Shown here: positions 42,874-51,958 of the stretch, in pieces
How positions within the stretch are numbered: position 1 is the first letter of the stretch
Layout of the letters: every line of letters begins with the position of its first letter
NCBI RefSeq assembly: GCF_900091555.1
Contig: NZ_FMCX01000012.1
Span: 1 to 64,000 of the forward strand
DNA: 64,000 nucleotides
Reading direction: 5' to 3'
From: Micromonospora mirobrigensis
GTDB taxonomy: Bacteria > Actinomycetota > Actinomycetes > Mycobacteriales > Micromonosporaceae
Notes under the pieces: model-generated
What the model saw: the letters and a program-made list of their open reading frames with translations, nothing else
Database searches by the model: none
Told to the model about the DNA's origin: nothing
Program-made: the position numbers and the translations under genes

Positions 42874-44721
42874 ATGTTTCTTTCAACTCGTGATCGAGTC
42901 GGCCCACCGCGCCGATTGGCTTTTGCGGCAATCGCTCTCGCCACCCTATTAAGCGCCTTGGTCACCATGCATGCCACTAAGGCGGCCGCAGCGACCGGAG
43001 ACAGCACCTTTTCCTCCGGTAAACCTGATTACGACGCCGCCTACGTAAAGGCGTTGGCCGACATCCACGCCGACGTCGTCAACGGCAAGTTCATCGCTGG
43101 AACCAACTGGGCGGAAATCTGGACACGTGACTCGGCATATTCCGCCGACCTCGGTGCAGGTTTCGTCGAACCGACGGTCACGGTCGCCACCATGCGCGGA
43201 CTGACGGAGAAGGATGCCCAACTGGGCGATGTCTGGATCCAGGACGTGTGCGGTCACTTCGGCGGTTGGCCGAACCTCAGCGACGCCATCGTGGGAGCCG
43301 TGGGCGCCTGGGCCGCCTACCTGAACTCCGGTGACCAGGATTTCTTGCGGTGGAGCTACGGCGTCACCAAGAACAGCCTGGCCCGCGCCGAACGTGACGA
43401 GTTCGATGCCGGCTCGGGTCTGTTCCGCGGCGTCGCCTCGTTCATGGAGTCGAACAGCGCCTATCCGTCCACGTTCGCCAACAACGGTGCGGCGGCAGGC
43501 AGGACCAAGTCCCTGGCCACCAATCTACTGCATTACCGTGCGTATGTGATAGCCGCCCGTATGGGCCAGCTTCTCGGTGAGAACGTCAGTACGCTGGAGG
43601 CCGGCGCCGCCAACCTCAAAAAGGCGATCAACGACCGCCTGTGGCTCGCCGGTAAGGGCTACTACGCCTACTACGAGGACGCGAACGGCATACGATCGGA
43701 CCGCATGGAGGGCCTCGGCGAGGCGCTGGCCGTACTGTGGGGGGTGGCTGACCCTGCGCGCGCCGCGAGCGTGCTGAGAAACACACCGACCACCGCCCAG
43801 GGATTGCCGTCGTTGTCGCCGCAGTACGCGGAGTGGAAGAACTACTCAGGCATCGACTCCAGCTACTACCACAATGGGATGGTGTGGCCTTTCGTGCAGG
43901 CGTACTGGGGCTGGGCGGCGGCGTCGCAGAGTGATGTTACGACGTTCGACACTGAATTCGCCAAGTTGGTCGCATTGTCCAAGCGGGATACGTCTTTCCG
44001 CGAGTTCTATCGTCCGGAGGACGGCACGCCCGATGGGTCGCCGCGCCAACTGTGGAGCGCTGCTGGTTACCTGTCGATGGTTTACCACGGCCTCTTCGGC
44101 ATGAACCTGGCGAGCGACGGCATCACCTTTCGTCCGACTGTTCCGGCTTCGTTCAGCAACCTCAGGCTCGACGGCTTCCGTTACCGCGGCGCGTCGTTCA
44201 ACCTGACGCTCACCGGGTCCGGCACCCGGATCTCCTCCTTCAAGCTCGACAGCACCGAGCGCACCGACCGCCGGATCCCCAACAATCTGACCGGCTCCCA
44301 CACCGTCACGATCATCATGGGTGACAGCGCCAAGGCCCAGATCAGATCCGGCATCTCGGGTAAGTGCCTGGCAGTCGCCGGTGGCCTCACCTCCGACGGC
44401 ACCGCGGTGCAGTCGACCACCTGCAGCACCACCGGCGACGCAGCCCAACAGTGGATTGTCGGCACCGAGGGAAGCTTGCGGGCGCTGGGCAAATGCCTCG
44501 ACGCCGATCACAGCGGGGTGGTCGATGGGACCAGGGTTCAGCTGTGGACCTGCAACGGCAGCGCTGCCCAACGGTGGATCGCCGGCGCCTCCGGCTCGCT
44601 GCGCAACGTCCACGCCGGACGCTGCCTCGATGTGCCGGGCTCGAGTACGACGAATGGCCTGCAGGTGCAGCTGTACACCTGCAACGGCGGCCCGGGGCAG
44701 CAGTGGACGCTACCGTCCTGA
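42874..44721 (+). CDS. Secreted (alpha/alpha)6-barrel glycosidase with ricin-type lectin domain
   Basis: 615 residues from ATG 42874 (AGGAG 6 nt upstream; the frame is open earlier but crosses the promoter). Signal peptide ending about AAAA-TGD. A catalytic-type barrel (about 45-480), recalling MGH1-like/GH63-type or trehalase-like enzymes: NWAEIWTRDSAYSADLGAGF, DVCGHFGGWPNLSDAIVGAVGAWAAYL, DRMEGLGEALAVLWGVAD, YYHNGMVWPFVQAYWGW and REFYRPEDGTPDGSPRQLWSAAGYLSMVY. The C-terminal 125 residues are a ricin B-type (CBM13) lectin with repeated Q-W (CLAVAGG...QQWIVG, KCLDADH...QRWIAG, RCLDVPG...QQWTLP). The 5' end is less GC-rich than its neighbours and lies beside the transposase remnant, which suggests acquisition. 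Confidence 0.82.
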   Translation: MFLSTRDRVGPPRRLAFAAIALATLLSALVTMHATKAAAATGDSTFSSGKPDYDAAYVKALADIHADVVNGKFIAGTNWAEIWTRDSAYSADLGAGFVEPTVTVATMRGLTEKDAQLGDVWIQDVCGHFGGWPNLSDAIVGAVGAWAAYLNSGDQDFLRWSYGVTKNSLARAERDEFDAGSGLFRGVASFMESNSAYPSTFANNGAAAGRTKSLATNLLHYRAYVIAARMGQLLGENVSTLEAGAANLKKAINDRLWLAGKGYYAYYEDANGIRSDRMEGLGEALAVLWGVADPARAASVLRNTPTTAQGLPSLSPQYAEWKNYSGIDSSYYHNGMVWPFVQAYWGWAAASQSDVTTFDTEFAKLVALSKRDTSFREFYRPEDGTPDGSPRQLWSAAGYLSMVYHGLFGMNLASDGITFRPTVPASFSNLRLDGFRYRGASFNLTLTGSGTRISSFKLDSTERTDRRIPNNLTGSHTVTIIMGDSAKAQIRSGISGKCLAVAGGLTSDGTAVQSTTCSTTGDAAQQWIVGTEGSLRALGKCLDADHSGVVDGTRVQLWTCNGSAAQRWIAGASGSLRNVHAGRCLDVPGSSTTNGLQVQLYTCNGGPGQQWTLPS

Positions 44722-44738
44722 ATCGGAAGACTGAGTGT

Positions 44739-44780
44739 CGATGCCCCGGAGGCGCGTCAGCTGACCGCTCCGGGGCATCG
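44739..44780 (+). terminator. Hairpin terminator of the glycosidase-lectin gene
   Basis: CGATGCCCCGGAG (44739-44751) pairs perfectly with CTCCGGGGCATCG (44768-44780); 16-nt loop, 18 nt after the stop codon. Confidence 0.7.
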
Positions 44781-45370
44781 AACGCTCGCAAGTCGTCACC
44801 TGGCGCCACGGCGCTGGAGCGGCGGCCGGGGAGCGCGAACGGCTCCCGGGCGCGGCGCGGCCCCGCCGGCGGCGCGGCATACCGCTGACCGGAGGACCAG
44901 GCGCTGGAGGTATCCGGCCAGTTCGCCGGATCTCCGTGACGGACTCACCGCCGAACCTCTCCGTCACCGCCTCGCCCAGGACCAGCGCCTCCATCGCCTC
45001 GGTCGGCACCGCGACGGCCGGCAGCGGGCAGACGTCCGAGTGCAGGCCCGGGTGGAGGCGCGCATACCGCGACAGGAGTGGCTCCGCGGCGGCCGGTCGG
45101 GCCGCCGCTGACCTGATCATGCGGGCCCGCGACGAGCCACCGACGCCGGAGCGGCGCTGCTACGGAGAGCCGGTCGCCTGGTCGAGGCGGTCCAGGGGCG
45201 AACCGCCGACGGCTCGGCGAACGGGACCAGCACACGAGCGGCCCGGCTGCTGACGGTCCTCAAGGAGCACATCGGCGACGGCTGAGGCCGTCCGGACGCG
45301 CGAGTGACGGTCGATCGACCGGTCCCGGGGAGACACCGGGCGACGGCCGGACGACCGCCTGGCTCGTCGA
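44781..45370. other. Intergenic, possible decayed minus-strand coding piece
   Basis: A minus-strand frame around 44920-45120 (LLSRYARLHPGLHSDVCPLPAVAVPTEAMEALVLGEAV) looks protein-like but is neither complete nor recognisable, and the flanks show no start or ribosome site. Nothing else was seen. Confidence 0.4.
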
Positions 45371-45384
45371 GGAAAACGCTTACC
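45371..45384. promoter_or_regulatory. LacI-type operator, site 1 (upstream of -35)
   Basis: GGAAAACGCTTACC matches the GGMAARSGCTTTCC pattern seen at 56016, 56058 and 57171. It lies just upstream of the -35 hexamer of the ThuA/dehydrogenase gene. Confidence 0.6.
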
Positions 45385-45392
45385 CCCACCTA

Positions 45393-45422
45393 TTGACGCT
45401 CGTAACCGGCTGTCGCTAGGTT
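45393..45422 (+). promoter_or_regulatory. Promoter of the ThuA/PQQ-dehydrogenase gene
   Basis: TTGACG (45393-45398), 18-nt spacer, TAGGTT (45417-45422). The promoter is flanked on both sides by LacI-type sites. Confidence 0.55.
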
Positions 45423-45437
45423 GATGCGAGCCGGCGA

Positions 45438-45449
45438 GAAAGCGCTTTC
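45438..45449. promoter_or_regulatory. LacI-type operator, site 2 (at transcription start)
   Basis: GAAAGCGCTTTC is a perfect 12-bp palindrome with a central CG, typical of LacI-family sites. It lies about 10 nt past the expected transcription start. Confidence 0.7.
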
Positions 45450-45491
45450 CAATCCCCGCCTGATTCGTCTGATCGAACAGGGAGCGCCCAC

Positions 45492-48400
45492 ATGAACCGA
45501 CACCGCCTCCGCACGCTCGGCCTGATCCTGCTGGCCGCGGTTACCGTTCTGGCCACCGCGCCGACCCCCGCCCACGCCGCGCCCCGCTTCCGCGTCCTGG
45601 TCTTCTCCAAGGTCACGAACTTCTACCACTCGTCGATCCCGGCCGGGAAGACCGCGATTCAGCAGCTCGGCACCGCGCACAACTTCGAGGTCGTCGTCAC
45701 CGACGACGCCGCCGCCTTCACCGACGCCAACCTCGCCGGTTTCGACGCCCTGGTGTTCAACAACACCAACTCGCTGCCCACCTCCGGCGACCTGCTCAAC
45801 GCCAGCCAGCGGGCCGCGTTTCAGAAGTTCATCCGTAACGGCGGCGGCTGGGTCGGCCTGCACGCCGCCTCGGCCAGTGAGCGCGACTGGCCCTGGTACG
45901 AGGGACTCGTCGGCACCATCTTCGACAACCACCCGAACTTCGACTCCACCGGCGGCACCTACCCGGGGCGGATCAAGGTCGTGGATCGGGCGCACCCGTC
46001 CACGAAGAACCTTCCGGAACTCTGGGAACGCAGCGAGGAGTGGTACAACTGGCGGACCAACCCCACCGGCAGCGTGCACACCCTCGCCCAGATCAAGGTC
46101 CGGGACGGCATCAACGGGCTCAACGAGGGCGTCGACCACCCGTACTCCTGGTGCCAACGCTACGACGGCGGCCGGTCCTGGTACACCGCTGGTGGGCACG
46201 CCAGTTCCGCGTTCAGCGAGCCGGCGTTCCTGGAACACCTGCGCTACGGCATCGAGTGGGCCGCCGGCGCGGTGGCCGGTGACTGCGGCGCCACCGAGAC
46301 CAGCAACTTCGAGCGCGTCGGGCTGGTCACCGAGAACCTCGCCGACCCGTTCGAGCTGGCCGTCGCCCCGGACCGCAAGGTGTACTGGATCCAGCGCACC
46401 GGTGCGCTGAAAGTGGTCGACCAGGACACCCTGCAGACCACCACGCTGCTCGACCTCGCATACAGCTCCGCGATGACCGACCAGTCCGACGGGCTGATCG
46501 GCATGACGCTGGACCGCAACTTCGCCAGCAACGGCTGGATCTACCTGCTCTGGTCTGACAAGACCCTCAAACAGCTCAACCTGTCCCGTTTCACGGTGGC
46601 CGACAATGCCGTGGCGATGTCGTCGGAGAAGCGACTGCTGACCATCCCGACCTTCCGCGGTGAGGGCCGGGCCAACTCGCACATGGGCGGCTCACTGGCG
46701 ATGGACCCGGCCGGGCGACTGTACGCGGCGATCGGCGACAACACCGACCCGTTCCAGTCCAGTGGCTACACACCGATCGACGAGCGGTCCGGTCGGGCCG
46801 CCTACGACGCGCAGGGCACCGCCGGCAACACCAACGACCTGCGCGGCAAGATCCTGCGGATCACCCCGCAGGCCGACGGCACCTACACGATCCCCAGCGG
46901 CAACCTGTTCGCGCCCGGCACGGCCAAGACCCGGCCGGAGATCTACACCATGGGCATGCGCAACCCGTTCAGGATCACCGTCGACCCGCTGACCAACGCG
47001 GTCCTGGTCGCCGACTTCGGGCCGGACGCCCGCGCCGCCGACCCCAATCGCGGCCCGGAGGGGACCGTGGAGTTCGACCGGATCACCGCCGCCGGGAACT
47101 ACGGCTGGCCGTACTGCGTCGGCAACAACATCCCTTTCAACGACTACGACTTCGCCACGAACACCTCCGGGGCGAAGTTCAACTGCGCGGCGCCGGTCAA
47201 CAACTCCCCCCACAACACCGGCCTGACCAACCTGCCGGCGTCGAAGTCCGCGCTGGTCTGGTACGCGTACTCCGCCTCCAGTCAGTTCCCGGAGGTGGGC
47301 ACCGGCGGCGGTGGTGCGATGAGCGGCCCGGTCTACGACTACGACCCGGCCAACACCCGCGCCACGAAGTTCCCGGAGTACTACGAGGGCAAGTGGATCG
47401 TCTACGAACTCACCCGCGGGTGGTTCAAGACGCTGTCGGTGCACCGGACCGCGCAGACCTTCACCGACGCGCGTTTCGGCGCCACCGCCGTCGGCGACCT
47501 CCAGTCGATCAACGGGATCTTCGGGAACATGGCGTGGATCCAACCCCTCGAGGCGGAGTTCGGGCCCGACGGCTCGCTCTACGTCATCGACTTCGGTGAG
47601 GGCACCGGCAGCGGCCGGGGCGGCAGCAACAACGGCGCCGGCATCTACCGGATCGACTACGTGGCCAACGGGCGTCCCCCGACGGCGAAGGTCGCGGCCA
47701 GCAGGGACAGCGGCCCGGCGCCGCTGGCGGTGACCTTCTCCTCGGCCGGGTCGGCCGCCGGGGACGGCTCGACACTCAGCTACGCCTGGGACTTCACCAA
47801 CAACGGCAGCACCGACTCCACCGCGGCCAACCCGAGCTTCACCTACAACACGCCGGGTAGGTACACCGCCCGGCTGACCGTCCGCGACAGCGGCAACGGG
47901 CTGACCGCCACGGCGGTGACCGACGTCGTGGTCGGCAACACCCGGCCCACCGTCACCATCAACGTCCCCGACGGCGGGTTCTTCGACTTCGGCGACAAGA
48001 TCCCTTACACCGTGACGGTCACCGACCCCGAGGACACCACCATCGACTGCACCAGGGTCGTCGTGCAGACCCAACTAGGCCACGACGCGCACGCCCACCC
48101 GCTGGACAACTACACCGGCTGCTCGGGGGTGCTTAACACCGAGGCCGACGCCGGGGACGGCCACGGCCCCGGGCAGAACCTCTACACCGTAATCACCGCC
48201 CAGTACACCGACGGTGGCGGTTCTGGCGGCGCCGGCCCGGCTCTGGTCGGGTCCACCCGCCTGCAGTTGCAGGCCAAGAGCAAGGAGGCCGAGCACCTCA
48301 GCTCCGCCGCCGGAGTGACTGTGCTCGACCGGCCCGCGGCCCGGGCCGGCAGGCGGGTCGGCGAGATCGACCACAACGACTGGGTGGCGTACGGGCCGGT

Positions 48401-48962
48401 CAACCTGCGCAACATCGGCTCGGTGACGGTCGGGGCCTCCTCCGGCGGCACCGGTGGTGACGTCGAGCTGCGGGTCGGCTCGCCCACCGGCACCCTGCTC
48501 GGCAAGGCCACCATCAGCCCGACCGGCAGCTTCGACAGCGTGGTCTCCCCCACCGTCACGCTGGCCAACGTACCGACCGGCACCTTCACCCTCTACCTGA
48601 GGTTCGTCAACGCCGCCCAGCCCACCGGCGGCACACCGGACCTGCTGTCGCTGGACTGGCTGCGGTTCAACGGCTCGGGCGTCAAGCAGGATCCCGGGGG
48701 CACGCTGTCCGTCTCGGCGAGCCCCGCCACCGGCACCGCGCCGCTGTCGGTCAACCTGAGCGCCACCGCCACCGCCGGGTCGGGTCGGATGATCACCGAC
48801 TACGCGTGGGACTTCGGCGACAACAGCGCCGTCGTGCACGGCGCCACGCTGGCCTCGACGTCCCACTCGTACCCCCGCAAGGGGCCCTTCACCGCGCGGG
48901 TGACCGTCACCTACAGCACCGGTGAGACCAGGTCGAGCAACCTGGCCATAACCGTCGGCTGA
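45492..48962 (+). CDS. Secreted ThuA-like / PQQ-type sugar dehydrogenase / PKD multidomain protein
   Basis: 1156 residues, GGGAGCG before the ATG. Signal peptide to about residue 29. Domains in order: ThuA-like glutamine-amidotransferase fold (about 32-265; VLVFSKVTNFYHSSIPAG, GGGWVGLHAAS); glucose/sorbosone dehydrogenase beta-propeller (about 275-735; DGLIGMTLDRNFASNGWIYLLWSD, GGSLAMDPAGRLYAAIGDN, MGMRNPFRITVDP, NYGWPYCVGNN, EAEFGPDGSLYVIDFG); PKD domain (about 740-815; YAWDFTNNGSTDSTAANPSFTY); a beta-sandwich; a CBM6-like region (KEAEHLSSAAGV...DLLSLDWLRF); and a second PKD domain. Exported, probably oxidising a sugar or sugar alcohol near the wall. LacI-type sites flank its promoter. Confidence 0.88.
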   Translation: MNRHRLRTLGLILLAAVTVLATAPTPAHAAPRFRVLVFSKVTNFYHSSIPAGKTAIQQLGTAHNFEVVVTDDAAAFTDANLAGFDALVFNNTNSLPTSGDLLNASQRAAFQKFIRNGGGWVGLHAASASERDWPWYEGLVGTIFDNHPNFDSTGGTYPGRIKVVDRAHPSTKNLPELWERSEEWYNWRTNPTGSVHTLAQIKVRDGINGLNEGVDHPYSWCQRYDGGRSWYTAGGHASSAFSEPAFLEHLRYGIEWAAGAVAGDCGATETSNFERVGLVTENLADPFELAVAPDRKVYWIQRTGALKVVDQDTLQTTTLLDLAYSSAMTDQSDGLIGMTLDRNFASNGWIYLLWSDKTLKQLNLSRFTVADNAVAMSSEKRLLTIPTFRGEGRANSHMGGSLAMDPAGRLYAAIGDNTDPFQSSGYTPIDERSGRAAYDAQGTAGNTNDLRGKILRITPQADGTYTIPSGNLFAPGTAKTRPEIYTMGMRNPFRITVDPLTNAVLVADFGPDARAADPNRGPEGTVEFDRITAAGNYGWPYCVGNNIPFNDYDFATNTSGAKFNCAAPVNNSPHNTGLTNLPASKSALVWYAYSASSQFPEVGTGGGGAMSGPVYDYDPANTRATKFPEYYEGKWIVYELTRGWFKTLSVHRTAQTFTDARFGATAVGDLQSINGIFGNMAWIQPLEAEFGPDGSLYVIDFGEGTGSGRGGSNNGAGIYRIDYVANGRPPTAKVAASRDSGPAPLAVTFSSAGSAAGDGSTLSYAWDFTNNGSTDSTAANPSFTYNTPGRYTARLTVRDSGNGLTATAVTDVVVGNTRPTVTINVPDGGFFDFGDKIPYTVTVTDPEDTTIDCTRVVVQTQLGHDAHAHPLDNYTGCSGVLNTEADAGDGHGPGQNLYTVITAQYTDGGGSGGAGPALVGSTRLQLQAKSKEAEHLSSAAGVTVLDRPAARAGRRVGEIDHNDWVAYGPVNLRNIGSVTVGASSGGTGGDVELRVGSPTGTLLGKATISPTGSFDSVVSPTVTLANVPTGTFTLYLRFVNAAQPTGGTPDLLSLDWLRFNGSGVKQDPGGTLSVSASPATGTAPLSVNLSATATAGSGRMITDYAWDFGDNSAVVHGATLASTSHSYPRKGPFTARVTVTYSTGETRSSNLAITVG

Positions 48963-48966
48963 CCGG

Positions 48967-49005
48967 GGCGACGGCGGGCGGGGCGACGTCCCGCCCGCCG
49001 TCGCC
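48967..49005 (+). terminator. Hairpin terminator of the ThuA/dehydrogenase gene
   Basis: A perfect 16-bp stem (48967-48982 with 48990-49005) and 7-nt loop, 4 nt after the stop codon. Confidence 0.8.
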
Positions 49006-49029
49006 GCGCCGGCCGGCGGGTGCCGCGCT

Positions 49030-49670
49030 CACGTGGCCGACGTGGACTCGGCGCCACGCCGGCATCGGGCGCGGCGCCCGGCCCCGGCGGCGAGCCGCCG
49101 CCTCGACAGCCATGGGCGCCACCAGCGCGGGCAGCGCGGCGGCCAACAGCGCCAGCTACGGCAGCAGGTGCCGGTCGAAGCGGGCAACCGCCATGGGTAA
49201 TGTTCAGCGCGGCGGCGAACACGCCCACCACGACGACGAGGTTGGCGTAGTCGGCCGGGCCGGGACCGGCAGCCAGCGCGGTGACCACGTCGGCGGCCGA
49301 GCCGGTCCGCGGCCACAGGGCCGCCCCCACCAGCACACCGAGCAGCGTCGGCCCCACCGGCAGGCCGACGCAGCAGGCGAGGTCCGGCGCCGGGCCGGTC
49401 CCAACCTGAAGTCCGGGGCGCGGACTGCGAACACGGCGACGTGCCCGACCAGGGCGGCGGTGTCCGCCGCCGCCGGCGCGTACCGGTGCCGTGGGCGGTG
49501 CAGGGCGGCCACGCACCGGGACACCACTGCGGTCGCGGCGACCGTGGTGACCACCGCGACCCGGTTCCCGCCCCGGGCCGGTGCTCGGGAGACCAGCAGG
49601 ACGAGAGTTCCGAGCAGGGCCCCGACCTGAGGGGGCAGCCCGCCCCACCCGAAGGAGTGGCTCCGATCGA
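49030..49670 (-). pseudogene. Frameshifted membrane-protein remnant
   Basis: Hydrophobic, GC3-rich pieces occur in different minus-strand frames: VVTTVAATAVVSRCVAALHRP and AAADTAALVGHVAVFAV, then LPVGPTLLGVLVGAALWP and YANLVVVVGVFAAALNITHGG. They look like successive membrane helices of one protein of about 200 residues broken by at least one frameshift. The family was not identified. The stretch 48963-49738 holds nothing else besides the hairpin. Confidence 0.4.
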
Positions 49671-49738
49671 TGCGGGCCGACGCCCGCGGCCGGGCGGACC
49701 AGCTCCGCCCGCCCGAACCGGCGGGGTCGGGCCGCGGC

Positions 49739-50578
49739 TCAGACGACGTGGCGCAGATAGCCCTCGATCGAGTCGTCGAGGACGTCCAGGCCCGGCCGCG
49801 CCCATACCTGCGCGGAGAACACCTCCACCTCCACCGGCCCGGTGTAGCCGGCGGCGTCCACCGCCTCCCGCAATCGGCGCAGCTCGATGCAGCCCTCGCC
49901 GGGCAGCGCCCGGCCGAGCAGCACCCCCTCCGGCAGCGGGGTCACCCAGTCGCACACCTGAAAGGCGGCGATCCGGGCACCGGCGCGGGCGATCTGCGCG
50001 TACGCGGTGTCGTCCCACCAGACGTGGTAGGCGTCCACCACCACCCCGACCAGGCCCGGGTCGAACCGTTCGGCGATGTCGAGCGCCTGGCCGAGGGTGG
50101 CGACCACGCACCGGTCGGCGCAGAACATCGGGTGCAGCGGCTCGATGGCCAGGGTCACCCCGGCCGCGGCGGCGTGCGGCGCCAACTCGGCGATCGCGTC
50201 GGTCACCCGCCGGCGGGCCCCGTCGATGTCGCGGCTGCCGGGCGGCAGGCCGCCGCAGACCAGCACCAGCACACCCGTGCCGAGGGTCGCGGCCTCCTCG
50301 ATCGCCCGCAGGTTCTCCTCGCGCCAACCGTCGGCGGTGAAGAACCCGCCCCGGCACAGCGAGGTCACCGCGAGGCCGGCGTCGCGGACCAGCCGCGCGG
50401 CGCGGGCCAGTCCGTACTCGGCCACCGGCTCGCGCCACAGCCCTATCCCGGGCACCCCGGCCGCGACGCATCCTGCCACCGCGTCGGCCAGCGGCCAGTG
50501 CTTGGCGGTGGCCTGGTTGAAGGAGAACCGCTGAAGTGACCGGGGGGCTCGCAACCCCGGCTCACTCCTCGCGCTCAC
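49739..50578 (-). CDS. Sugar phosphate isomerase/epimerase (AP endonuclease 2-like TIM barrel)
   Basis: About 279 residues from GTG 50578; the body starts RFSFNQATAKHWPLADAVAGCVAAGVPGIGLWREPV. The start lies inside the last copy of the 60-bp repeat, which supplies both GGAAGG and the GTG; a TTG at 50554 is the alternative. Xylose-isomerase-like barrel with metal ligands: LAIEPLHPMFC (Glu), VGVVVDAYHVWWD (Asp/His), IAAFQVCDW, LPGEGCIEL and VEVEVFS (Glu). Last gene of the LacI-linked operon. Such proteins epimerise or isomerise sugars or keto-inositols, and some cleave 3-keto-glycosides together with Gfo/Idh oxidoreductases. Confidence 0.85.
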   Translation of the reverse strand: MSARSEPGLRAPRSLQRFSFNQATAKHWPLADAVAGCVAAGVPGIGLWREPVAEYGLARAARLVRDAGLAVTSLCRGGFFTADGWREENLRAIEEAATLGTGVLVLVCGGLPPGSRDIDGARRRVTDAIAELAPHAAAAGVTLAIEPLHPMFCADRCVVATLGQALDIAERFDPGLVGVVVDAYHVWWDDTAYAQIARAGARIAAFQVCDWVTPLPEGVLLGRALPGEGCIELRRLREAVDAAGYTGPVEVEVFSAQVWARPGLDVLDDSIEGYLRHVV

Positions 50579-50760
50579 TGGGCCGCCTTCCGTTCGCGAC
50601 TGCGGGGCTCGCAACCCCGGCTCACTCCTCGCGCTCACTGGGCCGCCTTCCGTTCGCGACTGCGGGGCTCGCAACCCCGGCTCACTCCTCGCGCTCACTG
50701 GGCCGCCTTCCGTTCGCGACTGCGGGGCTCGCAACCCCGGCTCACTCCTCGCGCTCACTG
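50544..50760. repeat. 60-bp tandem repeat, three full copies plus 37 bp
   Basis: Units start at 50544, 50604, 50664 and 50724 (partial) and are identical base for base. Read on the minus strand each contains GGAAGG followed by GTGAGCGCGAGGAGTGAG. The unit is 20 codons without a stop in the isomerase frame, so the isomerase frame stays open through the array into the preceding gene. The array supplies the stop codon of the DUF993 gene and a start for the isomerase gene. It resembles a dispersed intergenic element of Micromonosporaceae (from memory, not verified here). Confidence 0.9.
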
Positions 50761-51939
50761 GGGCACCCCCGCGACGGTGAGGAACGCCCGGGCCCGGGAC
50801 GCGGCCAGCTCGGCGTCCGGGAGCAGGCCGGCGGCGTCGGCGAGTTCCAGCAGCCGGGCCAGGTGCACCGGCGACCGTCCGGCCTGCTGGCCGCCCACCA
50901 TGGTGAAATGGCCCTGGTGCCCGGCCAGCCAGGCGAGGAACACGATGCCGGTCTTGTAGTGCCAGGTCGGGGCGGCGAACAGGTGCTGGGCCAGCGGCAC
51001 CGTGGGCGCGAACACGGCGTCGTACGTCGCCGGGTCGCCCCGGTCGAGGGCGGCCAGGGCGGTGGCCGCCGCCGGAGCGATCGCGGCGAACACCCCGAGC
51101 AGCGCGTCGGAGTGGCTGGTCGCGTCGCCCCGGATCAGCTCCGGGTAGTGGAAGTCGTCGCCGGTGTAGAGGCGTACGCCCGGCGGCAACCGGCGGCGCA
51201 GGGCCACCTCGCGGTCGGCGTCCAGCAGTGACATCTTGATCCCGTCCACCTTGGCGTCGTGCGCCTTGATCAGCTCCACGACGGTGTCGGCGGCCACGTC
51301 CAGGTCGTCGGCGCCCCAGTAGCCGGTCAGCGCCGGGTCGAACATCGGGCCGAGCCAGTGCAGCACCACCGGTTGGTCCGCGGCTGCCAGCAGCTCGTCG
51401 TACACCCGCAGGTAGTCCTCGGGGCCGCGGGCCGCGGCGGCCAGATGGCGGCTGCACATCAGCACCGCCCGGGCACCGGCGGCGGTGACCTCGCCGAGCT
51501 GTTCGAGGTAGGCGCGGGTGACCTCGGCCAGGGTCGCCGGGCCCGGCGGAAGCTGGTCGGTGTTGACGCCGGCGACGATCCGGCCGCCGGCCGCGCGTGC
51601 CTCGGCGGCGCTGCGTCGGACCAGCTCCCGGGTGGCGGGGTGGTCCAGGCCCATGCCGCGCTGCGCGGTGTCCATCGCCTCGGCGACCCCCAGGCCGTAC
51701 GACCAGAGGTGGCGTCGGAAGGCGAGGGTGCGCTCCCAGTCCAGCGCGGCCGGCGCGCCCGGGGTGTTCTCGGCGGTCGGGTCGGCGACCACGTGCGCCG
51801 CGGCGTACGCGATGCGGCTGGTCGGCGGCCCGGCCGGGCGCGGGAAGCCGGCGCCGCCGCTCAGCCGGAGCCGCCGTCCGCCCGGCAGGATGACCTGCGG
51901 CCCGCTCAACGGGCTGTCCCCCACCGCGCCACTCGCCAC
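50755..51939 (-). CDS. DUF993 family (dihydrodipicolinate synthase-like) protein
   Basis: About 394 residues from GTG 51939 (an AGGG-containing ribosome site upstream, 19 nt after the oxidoreductase stop; longer frames overlap that gene). A TIM-barrel protein of the DUF993 group annotated as dihydrodipicolinate synthase family: SRIAYAAAHVVADPTAENTPG, RHLWSYGLGVAEAMDTAQRGMGLDHP, GVNTDQLPPG, PVVLHWLGPMFDP, VDGIKMSLLDADREVALRRRLPPGVRLYTGDDFHYPELI. The lysine in GIKMSLLD is a candidate Schiff-base residue. Likely an aldolase or lyase working between the oxidoreductase and the isomerase of this operon. Substrate unknown. Confidence 0.82.
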   Translation of the reverse strand: MASGAVGDSPLSGPQVILPGGRRLRLSGGAGFPRPAGPPTSRIAYAAAHVVADPTAENTPGAPAALDWERTLAFRRHLWSYGLGVAEAMDTAQRGMGLDHPATRELVRRSAAEARAAGGRIVAGVNTDQLPPGPATLAEVTRAYLEQLGEVTAAGARAVLMCSRHLAAAARGPEDYLRVYDELLAAADQPVVLHWLGPMFDPALTGYWGADDLDVAADTVVELIKAHDAKVDGIKMSLLDADREVALRRRLPPGVRLYTGDDFHYPELIRGDATSHSDALLGVFAAIAPAAATALAALDRGDPATYDAVFAPTVPLAQHLFAAPTWHYKTGIVFLAWLAGHQGHFTMVGGQQAGRSPVHLARLLELADAAGLLPDAELAASRARAFLTVAGVPQ

Positions 51940-51958
51940 ACCAGCGCCCTGCTCGCGC

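Noticed and set aside
50544..50760. CRISPR-like array
   Set aside because: The 60-bp units are contiguous and identical with no unique spacers, and no cas genes are near.
50755..51457. Fusion of the isomerase with the preceding gene through the repeat
   Set aside because: The frame is open only because the repeat is a multiple of three; upstream it reads the DUF993 gene out of frame, and each repeat offers its own start.
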